Shown here in pieces: positions 1-12,600 of a stretch of DNA of 64,000 nt (the stretch's first letter is position 1; each line of letters starts with the position of its first letter). Source of the stretch: Rhyzopertha dominica (lineage: Eukaryota > Arthropoda > Insecta > Coleoptera > Bostrichidae); the NCBI GenBank assembly GCA_025024175.1, contig QCXZ01000001.1, forward strand, positions 34,280,942 through 34,344,941, given 5' to 3'. The notes under the pieces are model-generated. The model saw only the letters and a program-made list of their open reading frames with translations. It was not told the origin of the DNA and did not search any database. The position numbers were made by a program, and so were the translations under genes.

Positions 1-129
1 TTTTCAGGTTAAAAAATCACGAGCGCGAAGCGCGAGTGATTTTTCCTGAAAAACTTGACGACTTTATTTGTTTGCAGGGAACCTTGAGGGAAATGCCAGA
101 TAATTTTGAAGCTCGTGTGGTATTCGGGG
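1..129. other. Hairpin-bearing left flank of the YR element
   Basis: Bases 1-53 form an imperfect palindrome. The outer arms are TTTTCAGG and CCTGAAAA, the inner arms AAAAATCAC and GTGATTTTT, and the centre is a GC-rich GCGC-GAA-GCGC loop. Bases 54-129 match nothing else recognised in the window. No gene is visible. Confidence 0.5.
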
Positions 130-173
130 GATTATTTTTCCGACCCAAATGTCGGCCAATAGAATTGCACCAT
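130..173 (+). repeat. Left terminal inverted repeat of the YR element
   Basis: It starts GATTATTTTTCCGACCC and ends AATAGAATTGCACCAT. It pairs with 1610-1653 over 44 bp with two mismatches, both purine transitions. Beyond a 5-bp unpaired spacer, the outer 7 bp (118-124, TGGTATT) also pair with 1659-1665 (AATACCA). Confidence 0.8.
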
Positions 174-226
174 GAGATGAAATGAACAGTTAACAAATAA
201 GAATTTCATAATGAATAAAACAACAT

Positions 227-1450
227 TTAATTAAGATTCAGGTTAGTGCAATTAAAAATACAATTGTTGTAAACATTGGTGCATGTTTTCTTCAAGTCAG
301 AGTTATCGGTAATGGTCCCAGAAGAGGTAGATGGCATGAGGTTTATGCTGTTGATGGCATTTTCTGCAGTAGGCTCACTCCTTCGCAGTTTCTTGACAAT
401 TAATTCGTGGTGTTCCTGGTCGAGTTGGAGATACGGCTTGATGGAGTTACTGTTGGCATGTCCAGTTATTTTGATTATCTGCTGCTCTCCCAGGCCCGAT
501 TTCGCTAGATTGGAGACGGCTGTTGCACGACTGGAGTGATTGGTGATTTTTTTGTTACCAAGGTCAAGCCCAGCTTTTTGTGCTGACTCCTTAACCCACT
601 TTGAAATCGTGTTTTGGCCTACTGGGGAATCCTTGTACCACCTAGCGCCTGGAACTTTATTCCAGAATGGATTTTGGGTCAGGAATAGTCTGTCGCTCTT
701 GATATTGGCATCTCTCTTCTCTCTCAATTTCTGGAACAGTCTTACTGGGCACTTGTCAAGGATTTCCCGATTCTCCACCAGCCACTTGCTGTCTGATAAT
801 TTTTTATCACCACCTTGTGTGGTCTTGCTGAAAATTGGATTGTATTCAATTCTCCCAGTTGTTTCCCCGTCATTTCGCTGTTCTGCCTTGAAGTGATGTA
901 TTGACGCCATGCTGCCCTCACCACCTCTCCAAGCCAATTCCACTGATATTATCATGAATAATTTTTTCTGGAGGCCATCAGGAGTTTCCTCGTCCCAAAC
1001 AGTGGTCATTGCATCCCAATCTTTTTCCTCCAACGCTGCTGCACTTGCCCTCCGTTTTTCCGGAATAGATTGTAAAGCCTTACGCTTGGCATCACGAGCT
1101 CCTCGAGCGGTTTTGAATGCAGCATCCGAAAATGGGTTGATTTTGATGTCGAAATCGTTCAAATACTTTTCTTGAAGTAATTTGGCAGTCTGATTCCACA
1201 TTGTTTTTATTGTACCTTCCTTATAGTCTTCTCCATCCATTTTCTTCATATTGTAAGCGTAATCTTTCATAATGTTTGCCAATTGCGCTTCACTCGTTTC
1301 AGCACTCAATGTGTATTTCCTCTCAGTACAAAAAGTAGTAAATTGGTTCCAAACTGTTTTTTTTGCCTTCTCCGTATTAATGGGAACATTTCCTTTGACT
1401 TTTTTATCGATGGTGGACAGAGAACAAACTCCAAATCGACTCATTTTCAT
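227..1450 (-). CDS. Tyrosine recombinase (Crypton/DUF3504-like), 407 aa
   Basis: Single uninterrupted ORF with no N bases. The C-terminal half is a phage-integrase-type catalytic domain. R175 in AWRGGEG, a candidate K209, the HxxR box H305-S-S-R308, H331 in TGHANS and the candidate nucleophile Y340 in IKPYLQ are all present in the expected order, so the R-HxxR-H-Y set is complete. Residues about 30-120 resemble the N-terminal core-binding helical region. The family includes insect Crypton transposases and domesticated DUF3504 proteins. The enzyme would join DNA through a 3'-phosphotyrosine intermediate. The first ATG, at 1450, follows a TATA-like run about 80 bp upstream. Intact catalytic residues suggest recent activity or selection; activity itself is inferred. 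Confidence 0.8.
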   Translation of the reverse strand: MKMSRFGVCSLSTIDKKVKGNVPINTEKAKKTVWNQFTTFCTERKYTLSAETSEAQLANIMKDYAYNMKKMDGEDYKEGTIKTMWNQTAKLLQEKYLNDFDIKINPFSDAAFKTARGARDAKRKALQSIPEKRRASAAALEEKDWDAMTTVWDEETPDGLQKKLFMIISVELAWRGGEGSMASIHHFKAEQRNDGETTGRIEYNPIFSKTTQGGDKKLSDSKWLVENREILDKCPVRLFQKLREKRDANIKSDRLFLTQNPFWNKVPGARWYKDSPVGQNTISKWVKESAQKAGLDLGNKKITNHSSRATAVSNLAKSGLGEQQIIKITGHANSNSIKPYLQLDQEHHELIVKKLRRSEPTAENAINSINLMPSTSSGTITDNSDLKKTCTNVYNNCIFNCTNLNLN

Positions 1451-1531
1451 GCAAAATCTCCAATTTTCACAATTGAATTCAACCTGTCAGTTTGACGTGT
1501 GGTTAATTTGACTGGATCATGTTTTGTTTTT

Positions 1532-1539
1532 TATATATA
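1532..1539 (-). promoter_or_regulatory. TATA-like box upstream of the recombinase ORF
   Basis: TATATATA, read on the minus strand as TATATATAAAAAAC. It lies about 82 bp before the ATG at 1450 and inside the right terminal inverted repeat. The position suits a core promoter, but AT-rich DNA makes chance matches common. Confidence 0.3.
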
Positions 1540-1609
1540 GCAACTACCAGAGAAAATAATCAAAAAATTATCAGTATAATACCATGTAGGTTGTACCACG
1601 TGACGTCGA

Positions 1610-1653
1610 ATGGTGCAATTCTATTGGTCGATATTTGGGTCGGAAAAATAATC
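1610..1653 (-). repeat. Right terminal inverted repeat of the YR element
   Basis: Reverse complement of 130-173 with two mismatches. It lies upstream of the recombinase ORF, so it probably includes part of the 5' region of the transcript or promoter. MITE sequence begins immediately outside it. Confidence 0.8.
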
Positions 1654-2265
1654 TATATAATACCAAAATTTAAAAAAATCGTACGAGCAGGGTCCAAAAC
1701 AGGTTTTTTTTTTGGAATATTTCGAAAATGTCAAAATTTTGAATAAATTTTCTCAGACACTTTTGGTGAGAAATTTTATTTCCTGTCTGATGGTATTTTT
1801 ATTTTTTGAATATATTAAATATATTCGGAGATATTTAGGAAAAACCGTTTTCTTTAAGTGACGCTTTTTTGCTAATATCTTTTAAACAGTTTGGTGCACC
1901 GAAAATTTATAAGAACGAATAATACTCGCAGTTATACTATTAATCACATACTAAAACGAAAAAAAAATAAAAATTTGCAAAATGGGTAGTTACCTCCCAA
2001 TTTCGCCCCCTTCCCGATACCCTACTTACACAAACAATAGGTCGCTTTGGGTAGTTGAGATTTATATGTTAGCTAAATTTCAAGTTCATATATCAAGTCT
2101 TTCGAAAGTTATCGTGTCCACAAACAAAACCACAGACATAGACAAGAATTTTTTTTGCTTCAAATTTTATTTTTTGCGTTTTCGCCCATTTAAAGCGCAT
2201 GAGCAAATAAAAAATTTTGAAATTTTTTTCGCGATACAATACTTTCAATCCGATGGATGTGGAAG
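1654..2265 (+). mobile_element. MITE copy 1 (CTTCCACATCCAA family), 5'-truncated
   Basis: Collinear with 25680-26319 and with the reverse complement of 33521 to about 34200. The shared blocks include the AAAAACCGTTTTCTTTAAGT segment and the C-rich CGCCCCCTTCCCGATACCCT segment. The right end is GATGGATGTGGAAG followed by TA. The left half is replaced by the tyrosine-recombinase element. It is non-coding; short ORFs in it are chance. Confidence 0.8.
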
Positions 2266-2267
2266 TA

Positions 2268-3405
2268 ATAAAGAACTAAATATGATTTTAAAAAATATAT
2301 ATTAATTTCACTCATGGTATCTATCATTTTCATTATTACTTCCCTATGACGAATAATATTGGCCTACAGCACATGGTGAACACGCCGTTTTAAATTTTAG
2401 TAACGTAAACTGGCATTTTTTATATCTAAACTTCTTTGCTCTTTATTGACTGTGATTAATTAATATGATTAATAACTTGGAAGACATCATCATTGACTTT
2501 TGCTATTGATATAATCGATAGGTAAAGGTCCATAAGACAAAACATGTTATGACGCAAGATGCTTCCAAACTCAAGGTGATCATCCCGGAGAGCTAATACT
2601 AAATAATTTTTTGTGTTGTGACTATACGTAAATACGGAAAGGTTACTTAGAATACCGTTAATAACTGTCTACTATACAGACACATACTGTATGAATAAAT
2701 TAGAAACATGCTTTCGTCTTAAAAGTACACATTAAGAAAAAAACGCATAATAAAGAAAAGTAGGGATCTCCATTCATTGCAATCAATAATGAAAAAATAG
2801 TGGTAAGCGAGAATACAGTGTGGATAACACCATGCCATCTAGTGGCAATACGGCATCATCCACTCGTCTCTGTGGAGAACTAATTATTAATATTGGCAAG
2901 GTTGTGATAGTTAGTCAGTGCTAACAACGAAAAAAACTTCCAGTCGAGGAAGAATATTTTAATAATACTTTACGATACAAACACAGGTTCTACTATTTGA
3001 AGAGCAGATTACAATAATCTTCCGATCTTCGCCTTTTACTTTAAAAGCCACAGGATGATTGTTTCACAAAATATTCTAGCCTTAAGCTAGAATATTGTGA
3101 GTACTAAACTGAAATAGAGTTATGCTTTCTTTTAGCAATAAATTTGTTAAACACTGCAGAGTTAAAAAAAATTCTGTGAAACATTACCATCAGCATGTAA
3201 ATATTTTTGCTATTAGAAAAAATGTTTTGTTGCAGATATGCTCTGGAAACATCAACGGTACAAATTCCCTCCATATGGCAGCAGTCTCAGAGAAGTGGCG
3301 TTGCATTAACACCCTTATGTGTAATTTTCCGCCGCTTGTGTCACTGTCGTCCGCATTTATTACGCGTTTTATTCTTCGCCGTTTTCATCGATTCTTTCAA
3401 TTGAC
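2268..3405. other. Upstream region of the mannosidase gene
   Basis: No coding region or element recognised. It must contain the promoter and 5' untranslated region of the mannosidase gene, but no convincing TATA or initiator could be singled out. At 2833-2848 there is a GCCATCTAGTGGC-type stretch, and at 3068-3102 an imperfect palindrome (ATATTCTAGCCTTAAGCTAGAATATT). Confidence 0.4.
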
Positions 3406-3693
3406 ATGATGGTAGCTAAAATATGCCGACGACTGTCTCCGCGGGCTTTCGCTTTCTCGGCCATTGGTTTGACTGTTATACTTTGCCTTTACTACGCGAA
3501 TAACACTTCAAGCATAAATCGAACGATAGCGCAACCCCGGGCATCTGAAAAGGCCAACAAAAGCAAGGGATCCAAAGTCAGCACCCGCTATGAAAAGAAT
3601 GGTATACCACATTTTTTAGATGGCTGTCCTGTGCTGGTACCTTCCGATGCTGATGTTAATACGTACGATGTTTATAAGGATTTTGATTTCCAG
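3406..3693 (+). CDS. alpha-Man-II: Mannosidase coding exon 1 (N-terminal anchor)
   Basis: Encodes residues 1-96: a basic cytoplasmic tail (KICRRLSPR), a hydrophobic signal-anchor (about 14-31) and the start of the luminal stem, with NTS and NRT sequons. Two adjacent ATGs (3406, 3409) begin the frame. The exon ends CAG|GTAAGT in phase 0. Intron 1 (3694-13697) is 10.0 kb. Confidence 0.9.
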
Positions 3694-6600
3694 GTAAGTT
3701 TTAGTTGTAGAAATGTAGAAAAAAATATGAGATGTTAGATTGTTTGATACTGATCACCTGATTTATGACTTGTTTTAAAGTTATAGCATTAGCCTTTAAA
3801 CAAATAGTGTCACGGATAGACACAGTTTATTTCATTCAAGTGATAATTTTAACAGTTTTCATATGTGTCTATATAATTAACCCGTTTTCTTTTAAAAACC
3901 AAAAATATGCCATTTAAACATTATATAATGTAGCATGGGATTAGCATTTGGTATTGGTATTTAACCACATCAGTCGTTGTTCATTTAAAAGCATTTATTT
4001 ATTTCAATTGTTTTGGTCGTGTGCGAATAATTAAAAAAGACAGATAAGCATAGCTTTAAAACTGAATTGCTTTTATATAAAAACTTCATATCATACTTTA
4101 GACTTCTCGCCCGCGCTTTATATAGGGTAGCTTCTGCCGACGGCAGTTTTCTAGACCTTTTTGAACTGTTCTATGTGGTTCTATATTCGATAATTCCACA
4201 CCATCTATCTGTTACCAGGATTATTACTTAATGGATTGTAGAGTCCTATTACAAGGTAGTAGATCTGTGACCCATAGATGGCGCTGATGGTGTCACATTA
4301 TTCGCCGACGCGTAGCACTATGTTAACCGCCTAACTTATACAATATCATACTTAAATAATTAAAAATTAGGTTATTTAGACAATATACACATATTTACAG
4401 TACTCACAAATTAATTATAAGGTTTTAAATAACACTGTCAACAATGGCCGTTGTACGCTGTTTCATGATCAGTTAATTTTTTATTGTTTCATATAACCTG
4501 TCAATATTTAACCCGCTTCAAAACCGTTTATTAGAGGGTCACTTATTACAATAAATATTGTGATATCGTAACCGGTTAACCGCAACCATTGGGTATTTGC
4601 CATGTATTTATATTTTATTAAATTGCATATTAAGAGGTAACATCTAATCCACAAAACAGCTGTGACAGCTTATAAATTCGAAAAAATGGATCGTAAGGTG
4701 TATTTTTAATATTAAAAATGTGAATATTTAAAGGGACCGCCAAAACTAACATACTGGCCGTGACGTCAGGTGTCTTGTAAATGGCCGCTTGTTTACATCT
4801 GGGATCAGCGCGTCACGCGTCAGCCTCAGCCCGTCAATTTATCAGTTTGTTGTTTGCGTTCATTTTGTGAAATACTTATGAGTTATGACTTCTGAAGGCA
4901 TGTTCATTGTTCTGGAATTTGTGTACAGCGACGAGCGGTTCCACGCGGCGGAGATGAAGAACGAAAAAGCAAAAGCAACAGCATAAGTGAACTTTTTATC
5001 AAATTAACGTAGCATTGATAATTTGATCACAGTGGGTTGTTGAAACCATTCTGTTTGTAAACATAAAAATGTAAAAATCAAAAATGTACCCTAAACTTGA
5101 CATTTATTTTAGAGGTCAGAATAAATATAAATTGCCATTTATTTTCGGGGCTCTTGCGGCTCGTTTCCGGTATAGCTAACAGTCGAATATATGGGGAACA
5201 ACGTCATTCTTTATTATAACATTTTCCTTTATCAACTTAAAACGCATATAATTTTTCATATCTTCTATAACAAAATGGAAACTGAATGGTAAACACTTAT
5301 AATCCCAAAAAGAATAATAAAACTTACAGTAAGAATTAAGATGATCTTCACAACAATAAAACAAACTTTGCGATTTCAGCATATCACGTCTAGGGACCTT
5401 AAACAACTTTCATACGTTGATAATCTCAAGGAACGGTTACAAAAATTTTATTAGCTTTACTGACTGAAATACTTTCATAACCATGTACAAAACAACACCG
5501 GTTTTGTTTTCCATACATAATAGATGCTTGTGAAACTACACAAATCACTTTTTGGTGCGACCTCTTACACTGTCCTTTCAATAAACACCACACAAAGGCT
5601 TTTTCAATACAAGAATGATACTACACCATTAAACAGCACGCTCCTCGGTAATGTTTACATGACACTTGACGTCACGAGTGGAATAACCTTGGATGGAAGC
5701 GTTTTGGCGGTGACTCCTAAGATTCGAATTTCAGACCTGAAATTCTCTACCTACAAATATTTTTTGTGTTTTTTAACATGGCGTACGATATATATGCACT
5801 TCAAGATTCATTTTACGTAATTTTCAAAAAAAGTGATAATACCCAATTGTCAACACTAGCTTATACAGAATATAAAAAAATATAAATTATCGAACTGATT
5901 TGATATAGGTAACGAATACTTATTATTCTCCCGAATATTTTGATAATTCCTAAAGATAGTAGCCATTACCTTTTTCTAAAAAAAAACGATCACCTTTAAG
6001 ACAAGTTATCACTAAGTTTACTTATACTTAAGTGATCATTGAAGATTCGGCAGAACCTTTTCTTTAATTGCCCCGATATTAATGCCATTTCTTTTATTGT
6101 CAATCGGCAGTTGCGTATACGAAATAATGCCACTTCACCTTTGACCGATCCTTTACGACACAATAATGGTGAAATGTTCATGCCGATCTTTTATGAATTG
6201 AGGAGATAGACTTTCGCAATTAATGAATTTGTTTATAATAGCTATACATGCGTGACTTTTGACTTCGTGGCCATCGAATGGCTATTATATTACATAAAAA
6301 ATGATTGGCATAAAATACATTTTTGTTTATCGTAAAACTTATGTCAACCGATGTGATATGCTAATCTCTCTCTCGTTAGGCATTCGTGCGTTTACACTTA
6401 AATTTATATTCTGGACATCATTATTTTATTACATTTCATGTATTGCGCACTTTAACTAAAAATTAAGAAAGACTATATATCCACTTGTAGTAAATAAGTA
6501 AATATTTTATTGATTTAAAACAATATTTTATAACAATGATAGACCCAAACGTGAAGACAAAAAATGAGACCTACCTCTAAATTTTTACTTACAAGAGAAA

Positions 6601-9600
6601 TCTTTTGTAATATATCCATATTAGGTACATGAAAATGGATACAAAATTGAATATACGAGTAATACTTATGTTTCTTATATTTTTTACGTAGACCTGTATC
6701 CCAGGTTTATTGTGTAATAGCAAATTGCCATTTTTGTTGATGTTATCCTTTACTCACTGATTATGTGATTAATTGGGTACATAAAGTGATAAAAGCATAA
6801 TCAAAAAGTTGCTACTTCATATTGGGCGGTTATTGATATAACTGCACAGGGTAACCACGAATGTGGTCTGTAGGATAACCTTTGTTAATTATCAGAAACC
6901 AACTATCGCTTAAATGAGATGAGTACCAAAAAAATTGTTTTATCACACATTTACCACAGACGTTGTTTTTCAATTTCGAGTACGGAGTTTTTGTACCTAA
7001 TTTAATATTTAAATAAAAAAATTTAAAAAAAAGTACATTGAATTTAAGTGAGTTTGTCTTATAAGCAACACAGGCCTAAAAATAGATAAATAGGTACCAT
7101 ACACTTGAATCGGAGAATTCAAAGCATTTCCTTTTAGAGTTAGGATGCTTTAAAATTTACATTGCGACCTTTTCATTAATTTCGCACCGGATTACTTCAT
7201 TGAATGACACATTAATGTAAAATGGTACTCGTTTTAGTCAACTGATGTAGCAAGTGCTGTAAATCTGTATCCAGCGAAATCGTATACTTTTGAATGAAGC
7301 TTATAAACGAGCTCACGTGAACCAACAACTCGTGCAGAAAGCAAATCGGTTGTCATGAGCACATGAGTGATTGTTGTGTAAAGAGGAGAGAAACCGACTC
7401 TAAGTCTTTATGCAATGGCTTTGTTTTATTTTTAAAACCAGGAATAAGTGTGTATACACACAAATATCTCGACAAAAATTAAAACATTTTTATTTACAGC
7501 AATTCTATTTTACAAATGCATATGTACATATACATCTAAAAATTGACAAAAAAAAAATAAGAACGAACCCTTACGACTTAAATAGTCATGGTAATTAAAA
7601 ACAAACCATGCTTATAAAATTCTGTCATCAGTTTTGGATAACAAAGGACCTCCAAATTGGGGTTCATCGGCTACCTCTTCCCAAACTCTAATTAAACATC
7701 TTCATCCACCTCGAGCCTTCGTAAGCTTCTCAGCCATTGCGTAGATAGCTGAAGCGTTGTCTGAATATTACATTATTATATATTATTAATATTCAGACAA
7801 CGGCTGAAGCCTTCTTCTATCTAAACCAACCTGCCCGAACGCCCTACGACCAGTAGATAGTGTGCAGTGTGTTGCAGCATTGATTAGTCAATGGTTACAG
7901 CGAAGGATGAAGCTGAAGAAACAATATTAAATATCCCTTGTAAGGTGACAGTAAAAGGAAACGATGCTACTGACTTTTGATGAGGAAACAATAAGAACGC
8001 GATTCAGCGTTTTTTTTAGTTCCACCTCTGAAGCGGTGAAATAAGGAATATTTTTAGTTGATTATTTTCGAAGTAATTAACATTAATTGGGCTTTTAGGC
8101 TGTTGTTTAAGAATTAATACACTGCTATTTCCAAAATAATAATAAGTAAACATGTGAAAAAGTAACATATATAAGTACTGTTTCACTGTTTGCATTTCCT
8201 GAGGGGGTAAAAAGGGGATGAATATGGGCTTTTCATTATTTTCGAAATGATATTTGGTTAGAAATTACCACAACTTTGATATCTAGCATTTGTTTTAAAA
8301 TATTTTTTATTTTATATTTGGAGTATACGCATTCCTTCTAAGCAATCAAACAGCTAGTGAATTATGAACTAGCAGCTGGTGACTTTCGAAAATCTTAATC
8401 TAGCAACCCTACTTGCTTCATGTAGTGCTTTTGATGTACCTTCGAGGATATAATTTTGCAATAATCAGAAACGATATTATTTGATTAAAATGGATGTTTT
8501 TATTTAACTGCGTATTATTAGTTCAAAGTTTGTTACAAGTTTATTTGTACCAAGACAGTTTACAGTAAGGATATCGTATTTTATAAGAAATAACTCCAGT
8601 ATGTTCTAAACATATAAACACTTAGCACTGGTTAAGACACTCGGTCAAACCTTTCCAAATATTTTGTCGACTACGTTAAATGCTTCCGTAAAGGATCTGA
8701 AAGAAATTTAGATTGTTATTGGTCGCTTTTAAGAAATTATTGATATAAACTGCCGGTCATAAAAAAGCTAATCGTTGATCCTACATACACTGTATATACC
8801 TAGTGGAAGTAGTAGTAGAGCAAGAAAATTTGCATTTTCGTTTGTCCTTAAGATTAATTAAATAAAAACATTTTAACAATCCATCTGAAAGCAACTAGAA
8901 TTTCCTTGACTGCTTTGATCATTTAGATTCTATGTGCATTAAAAACAAACCAGAAACCCTGAAATTGTGTTTACTACCTCACTACAATAATAAAAATTAC
9001 TTTAGAGAGGCCAAGAAGCTTCTTTATGCCTCACAACATTGTTCGGTGCCAAGTATGAACGATTATAGCCGTTTATAAGTTAGAAACCGCATATTAAGCT
9101 AGAGTTGTAATTTACCTCCGGAAGATTTATGCATAAATAGCACCGGATCCGTATGGAACGCTCCTCCGATATGTAAAACTGTACGTACTTCGAACCGAAA
9201 ATAAAGTAATACAAAATAAAATCAGATATTCACGCTAATTTTAACATAATAAACAAAATACCTGTTATTATTCAATAAAAGTTTAACTAGTTTATTGCAA
9301 AATATCTACCTATCATATAGAGAGCGTCAATAAGGTCTTCTAAGTACCATCAATTTTATAAGAGCATTTCTGCTACACATTATCAAATACTATTAATATA
9401 ATAGCTTACGTGATATCACATACACGCCGTGGAAGATTTTTTGTGCAAAGTTGACACCAACTTTTTCAACATTTAGAGTGCAGACTATGAAATTTTAACA
9501 TATAATAGTTTTACTTAAAAAATAAGTTGTATGCCGCCCTAAAAGTATGTAATACCCTGTATAATGTGTGGATTTTATACATTTGCAGGGTTTAATTTTG

Positions 9601-12600
9601 ATTTGATTGCTATTAAGAATAACTAAAATATGTTATATCAAGCAGACAAGTGTAATTTGGTAATTTTTCATAGAAAATTAAATAGACTTGGAACCGTACA
9701 AAAAAAAAACGTTAAAATCATAATATGTAATTACTGTATCTTAGGTGGCACATCGGAATGTCACATAAATGTAAGTTCTATTAAAAAAGAGTTATATATA
9801 GCTCTCAAAATATGTAACACCATGTATATCTGAATATATTAAGAGAAATACGCCCTTTCATAAGCTTCTACTTAGTGTATCAGAAACTTCTGTATTGTGA
9901 GAATCTGAGGCACTATCGACCGATTTATCAATAATAACTCGTCTAGTTTAGTAGGGTTGCTAGTATCGAACGAAAATACTGGTACTGAATGGTACATTTT
10001 GTTTTTAAGTATCGATACTACCCGATATTTCATTGGAAAGTAGCGATATATCCAAGCATTACGAGAAAAACTTGTTTTTGAAAACAAAAAGCAAAATTTT
10101 ACCAAACCTAGAAAATTGTAAAAATGAGTTACTTTCATAAGTGAAATTTTATTGCGAAGAACAGAAGATTTTTATTATATCCAGATTCAATTAATTTTTA
10201 TTAATAGCACGATATATTTTTATACATAATCTAAAGCATAATTTAATTCTCTTTCAATTTTATTAAGGCATATTATGGTCTACTTTGCAATCTCCAACTG
10301 TTTCTACAAAAAAAAATAAGATATTTAGCCACATTTTACCAGGTTTGGGAACGGCAGTATTGTTTTTAGCAAGTTTAAAAGGTGGTCCGGCGAACAAAAA
10401 GAGCACAAAATACAAAACACNGCTAACCAGGCACTAAAGCATTAAAAGTTGTCAACCGAACAATGGCAAACCATAAACGAAAACCAGCATTACTCATACA
10501 CAGAACACTAATGAATATTTATAAGAAATGTTCAAAGTGTAGTCCATTTGCCTGAAAACATAATAACACGTTTTTTAAACTCCTCATCTACCCTTTCCAA
10601 CATTGGGGCTGTGATGTCATGAAATGCAATCACTATTTTGTTTCGCATATCAGCAGCTGTAGTAGGTGTGGAATAAACTTGATTTTTACATAACTTCACA
10701 AAATATAGTCACAGTTTCTCAAATCTGGAGATCTNGCCGGGCAATTCGACCAATCCATCGGTTTGGAAACTGCGTATTCAAAATATTACGAGCTTCCATA
10801 ATAATGGCAGAGCTACTTCCACATACGAAGGCGTAGCCGNCGGAATGACCTATAGCANATCTGCAAATTCAGTTGTATACAGTTAGGTACATCAATTTAA
10901 TGATGTATTTTAAAATACAGGCCAAATTACACGATCGCGCAAGCTTGCTCCCTAGGCTAAGGATCAACGAAACTAGGACTGTGTTTGCTGAATGCAACGA
11001 GCATTTTTGGTGTCATAGTAGTGAAAGTTATGACGATTGACAAAACTGTTTCGATGGAATGTTGTCTTTATCTGTAAAAATAACACAACCGCAAAGGTTT
11101 TCATTTTCACGCAAACTATCAATCGTCCGAGGACAAAACTCTTGTCTTCTAGCAAAATCTTCAGGCAGGAGCTCTTGGTGCATTCGTACCTCGTGTGTGC
11201 AAGATTCTATGCGCTAATCTCGAACTTACGTTTACTATGTTGCTGACTTCTCGTAGACCAACATAATGTTCTTCTTGATCGAGACAAAACAAAACTAGAT
11301 GAAATTATGGCTCAAATAACAGTTGTTTAGACAACAATTGTAAACGCTTTTGTTTTAAATATAAATATTATTGTGCGGTTTAACAAAAAAGTCATAAAAT
11401 AGTCAGTATTATAAAACCGTTAGAGATAGACCATAACATGTCTCAATAAATTCGAAAAAGAATTAAATTATGTTTCAGATGAAGTGAAAAATAAACATAT
11501 CTACTTTTTAAAAAAAATCAGCTTAAAATTCAAAATTTTTTGTTAGACAAGTATTTTAGTAAATTTAATCTGTTTGTTACGAATATCAAAGTTAATTTCA
11601 TGACCTATCCACATTTGTCTGTCTGTTTTACGAGATATTAAGATTTTTCTAGCTCTCTGTAAACGTGAAAATTTTCAAAAACTTTTTTCTAAAATGGTAC
11701 AAAATAGAACACATGTATGGTTAACAAATAGCCCTTTATTTTTTACTATAAATTTGAATGCGATAATACATGGTGTTCCATTAAAATGAAATGAGATATT
11801 GTCCACAGAAAATAATTTTATGACGTAGACAGTTTGATTTGGTACAATATTTTATTTGATTTTTTTATATAATAGGTACTACAGTGCGACCCTTCTTAAG
11901 CGCCTCACCTTGAATCTTAAAATATACAAATTTAAACTTACATGGTTGTAAATTTCTATAGTTATATTTTTATTTTCTTTAAAAGTAGTTATCAAAGAGT
12001 TTTTCGACTAATTGAAGTAGAACAAGCAAAATTGAATAAAACTAATACCGATACTTAGACGACGGACTTATGAACTTGAAGCTAATGTATACAACTTCAC
12101 TTATGCAAGTTTAGAACGCCGTTTAGAACCATCTAGAGAAAGGAAAAGGAGACAAAGGCAAGACAAAATCATTACTGTTCAAGAGACGGATATTAAAGTC
12201 TAGCGAACTAGATTAGAACACTGAAGAAAAGGGATCCTAATCAGTTCTTTTAACAGCAAAATTTATGTCTGGTTTAAATTAAAGCAGCACGTTCTTTACA
12301 GTATCTAATTATCGGCGANCCGATTTTGCTGCACCTTACGTATTGATTTTGTGCCTAATAAGTAACGTACGGTCCGCGTTTTTCGCTTAATGGTTAGACT
12401 GGTGTCAGCAAAAGCTGAAATTCGATCCGGCTCTTTTTGTCGTCGTTTCTTTCCATTGGTAAAGAAGTGTCATTGTACAAAAAATGCGATTTCATAATTG
12501 TACGTGTGATACATGGTAACATCCACACCTACAATACTTTTTTCGTTTAACTTTCTAAGTTCTAGTGCCGACAGATTTTTTTCTAATATTAGGTATTTAA

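Larger units (their letters stand above)
130..1653 (-). mobile_element. Crypton-like tyrosine-recombinase transposon with terminal inverted repeats
   Basis: A 1524-bp unit holds one tyrosine recombinase ORF on the minus strand and is bounded by 44-bp inverted repeats (130-173 and 1610-1653) that differ at only two positions. The right end abuts sequence of the CTTCCACATCCAA MITE family at about 1654, so the element, or a rearrangement involving it, interrupts that MITE. The left flank (1-129) does not match the missing part of the MITE, so the junctions are not a simple insertion and no target duplication is visible. Known Cryptons carry a YR gene but generally lack terminal inverted repeats, so the repeats are unusual. 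The unit boundary is inferred from the repeats only. Confidence 0.7.

Noticed and set aside
2833..4285. Insulator-type sites (GCCATCTAGTGGC at about 2833 and AGATGGCGCTGATGG at about 4275)
   Set aside because: They resemble CTCF-like cores, but such short words occur by chance and no other evidence supports them.
5524..5820. 98-codon ORF
   Set aside because: It lies wholly inside a dispersed non-coding repeat and the frame is not preserved in the inverted copy at 36.3 kb.
12370..12430. Functional tRNA gene
   Set aside because: A- and B-box-like words are present, but no acceptor stem or anticodon arm can be folded; at most a SINE head.
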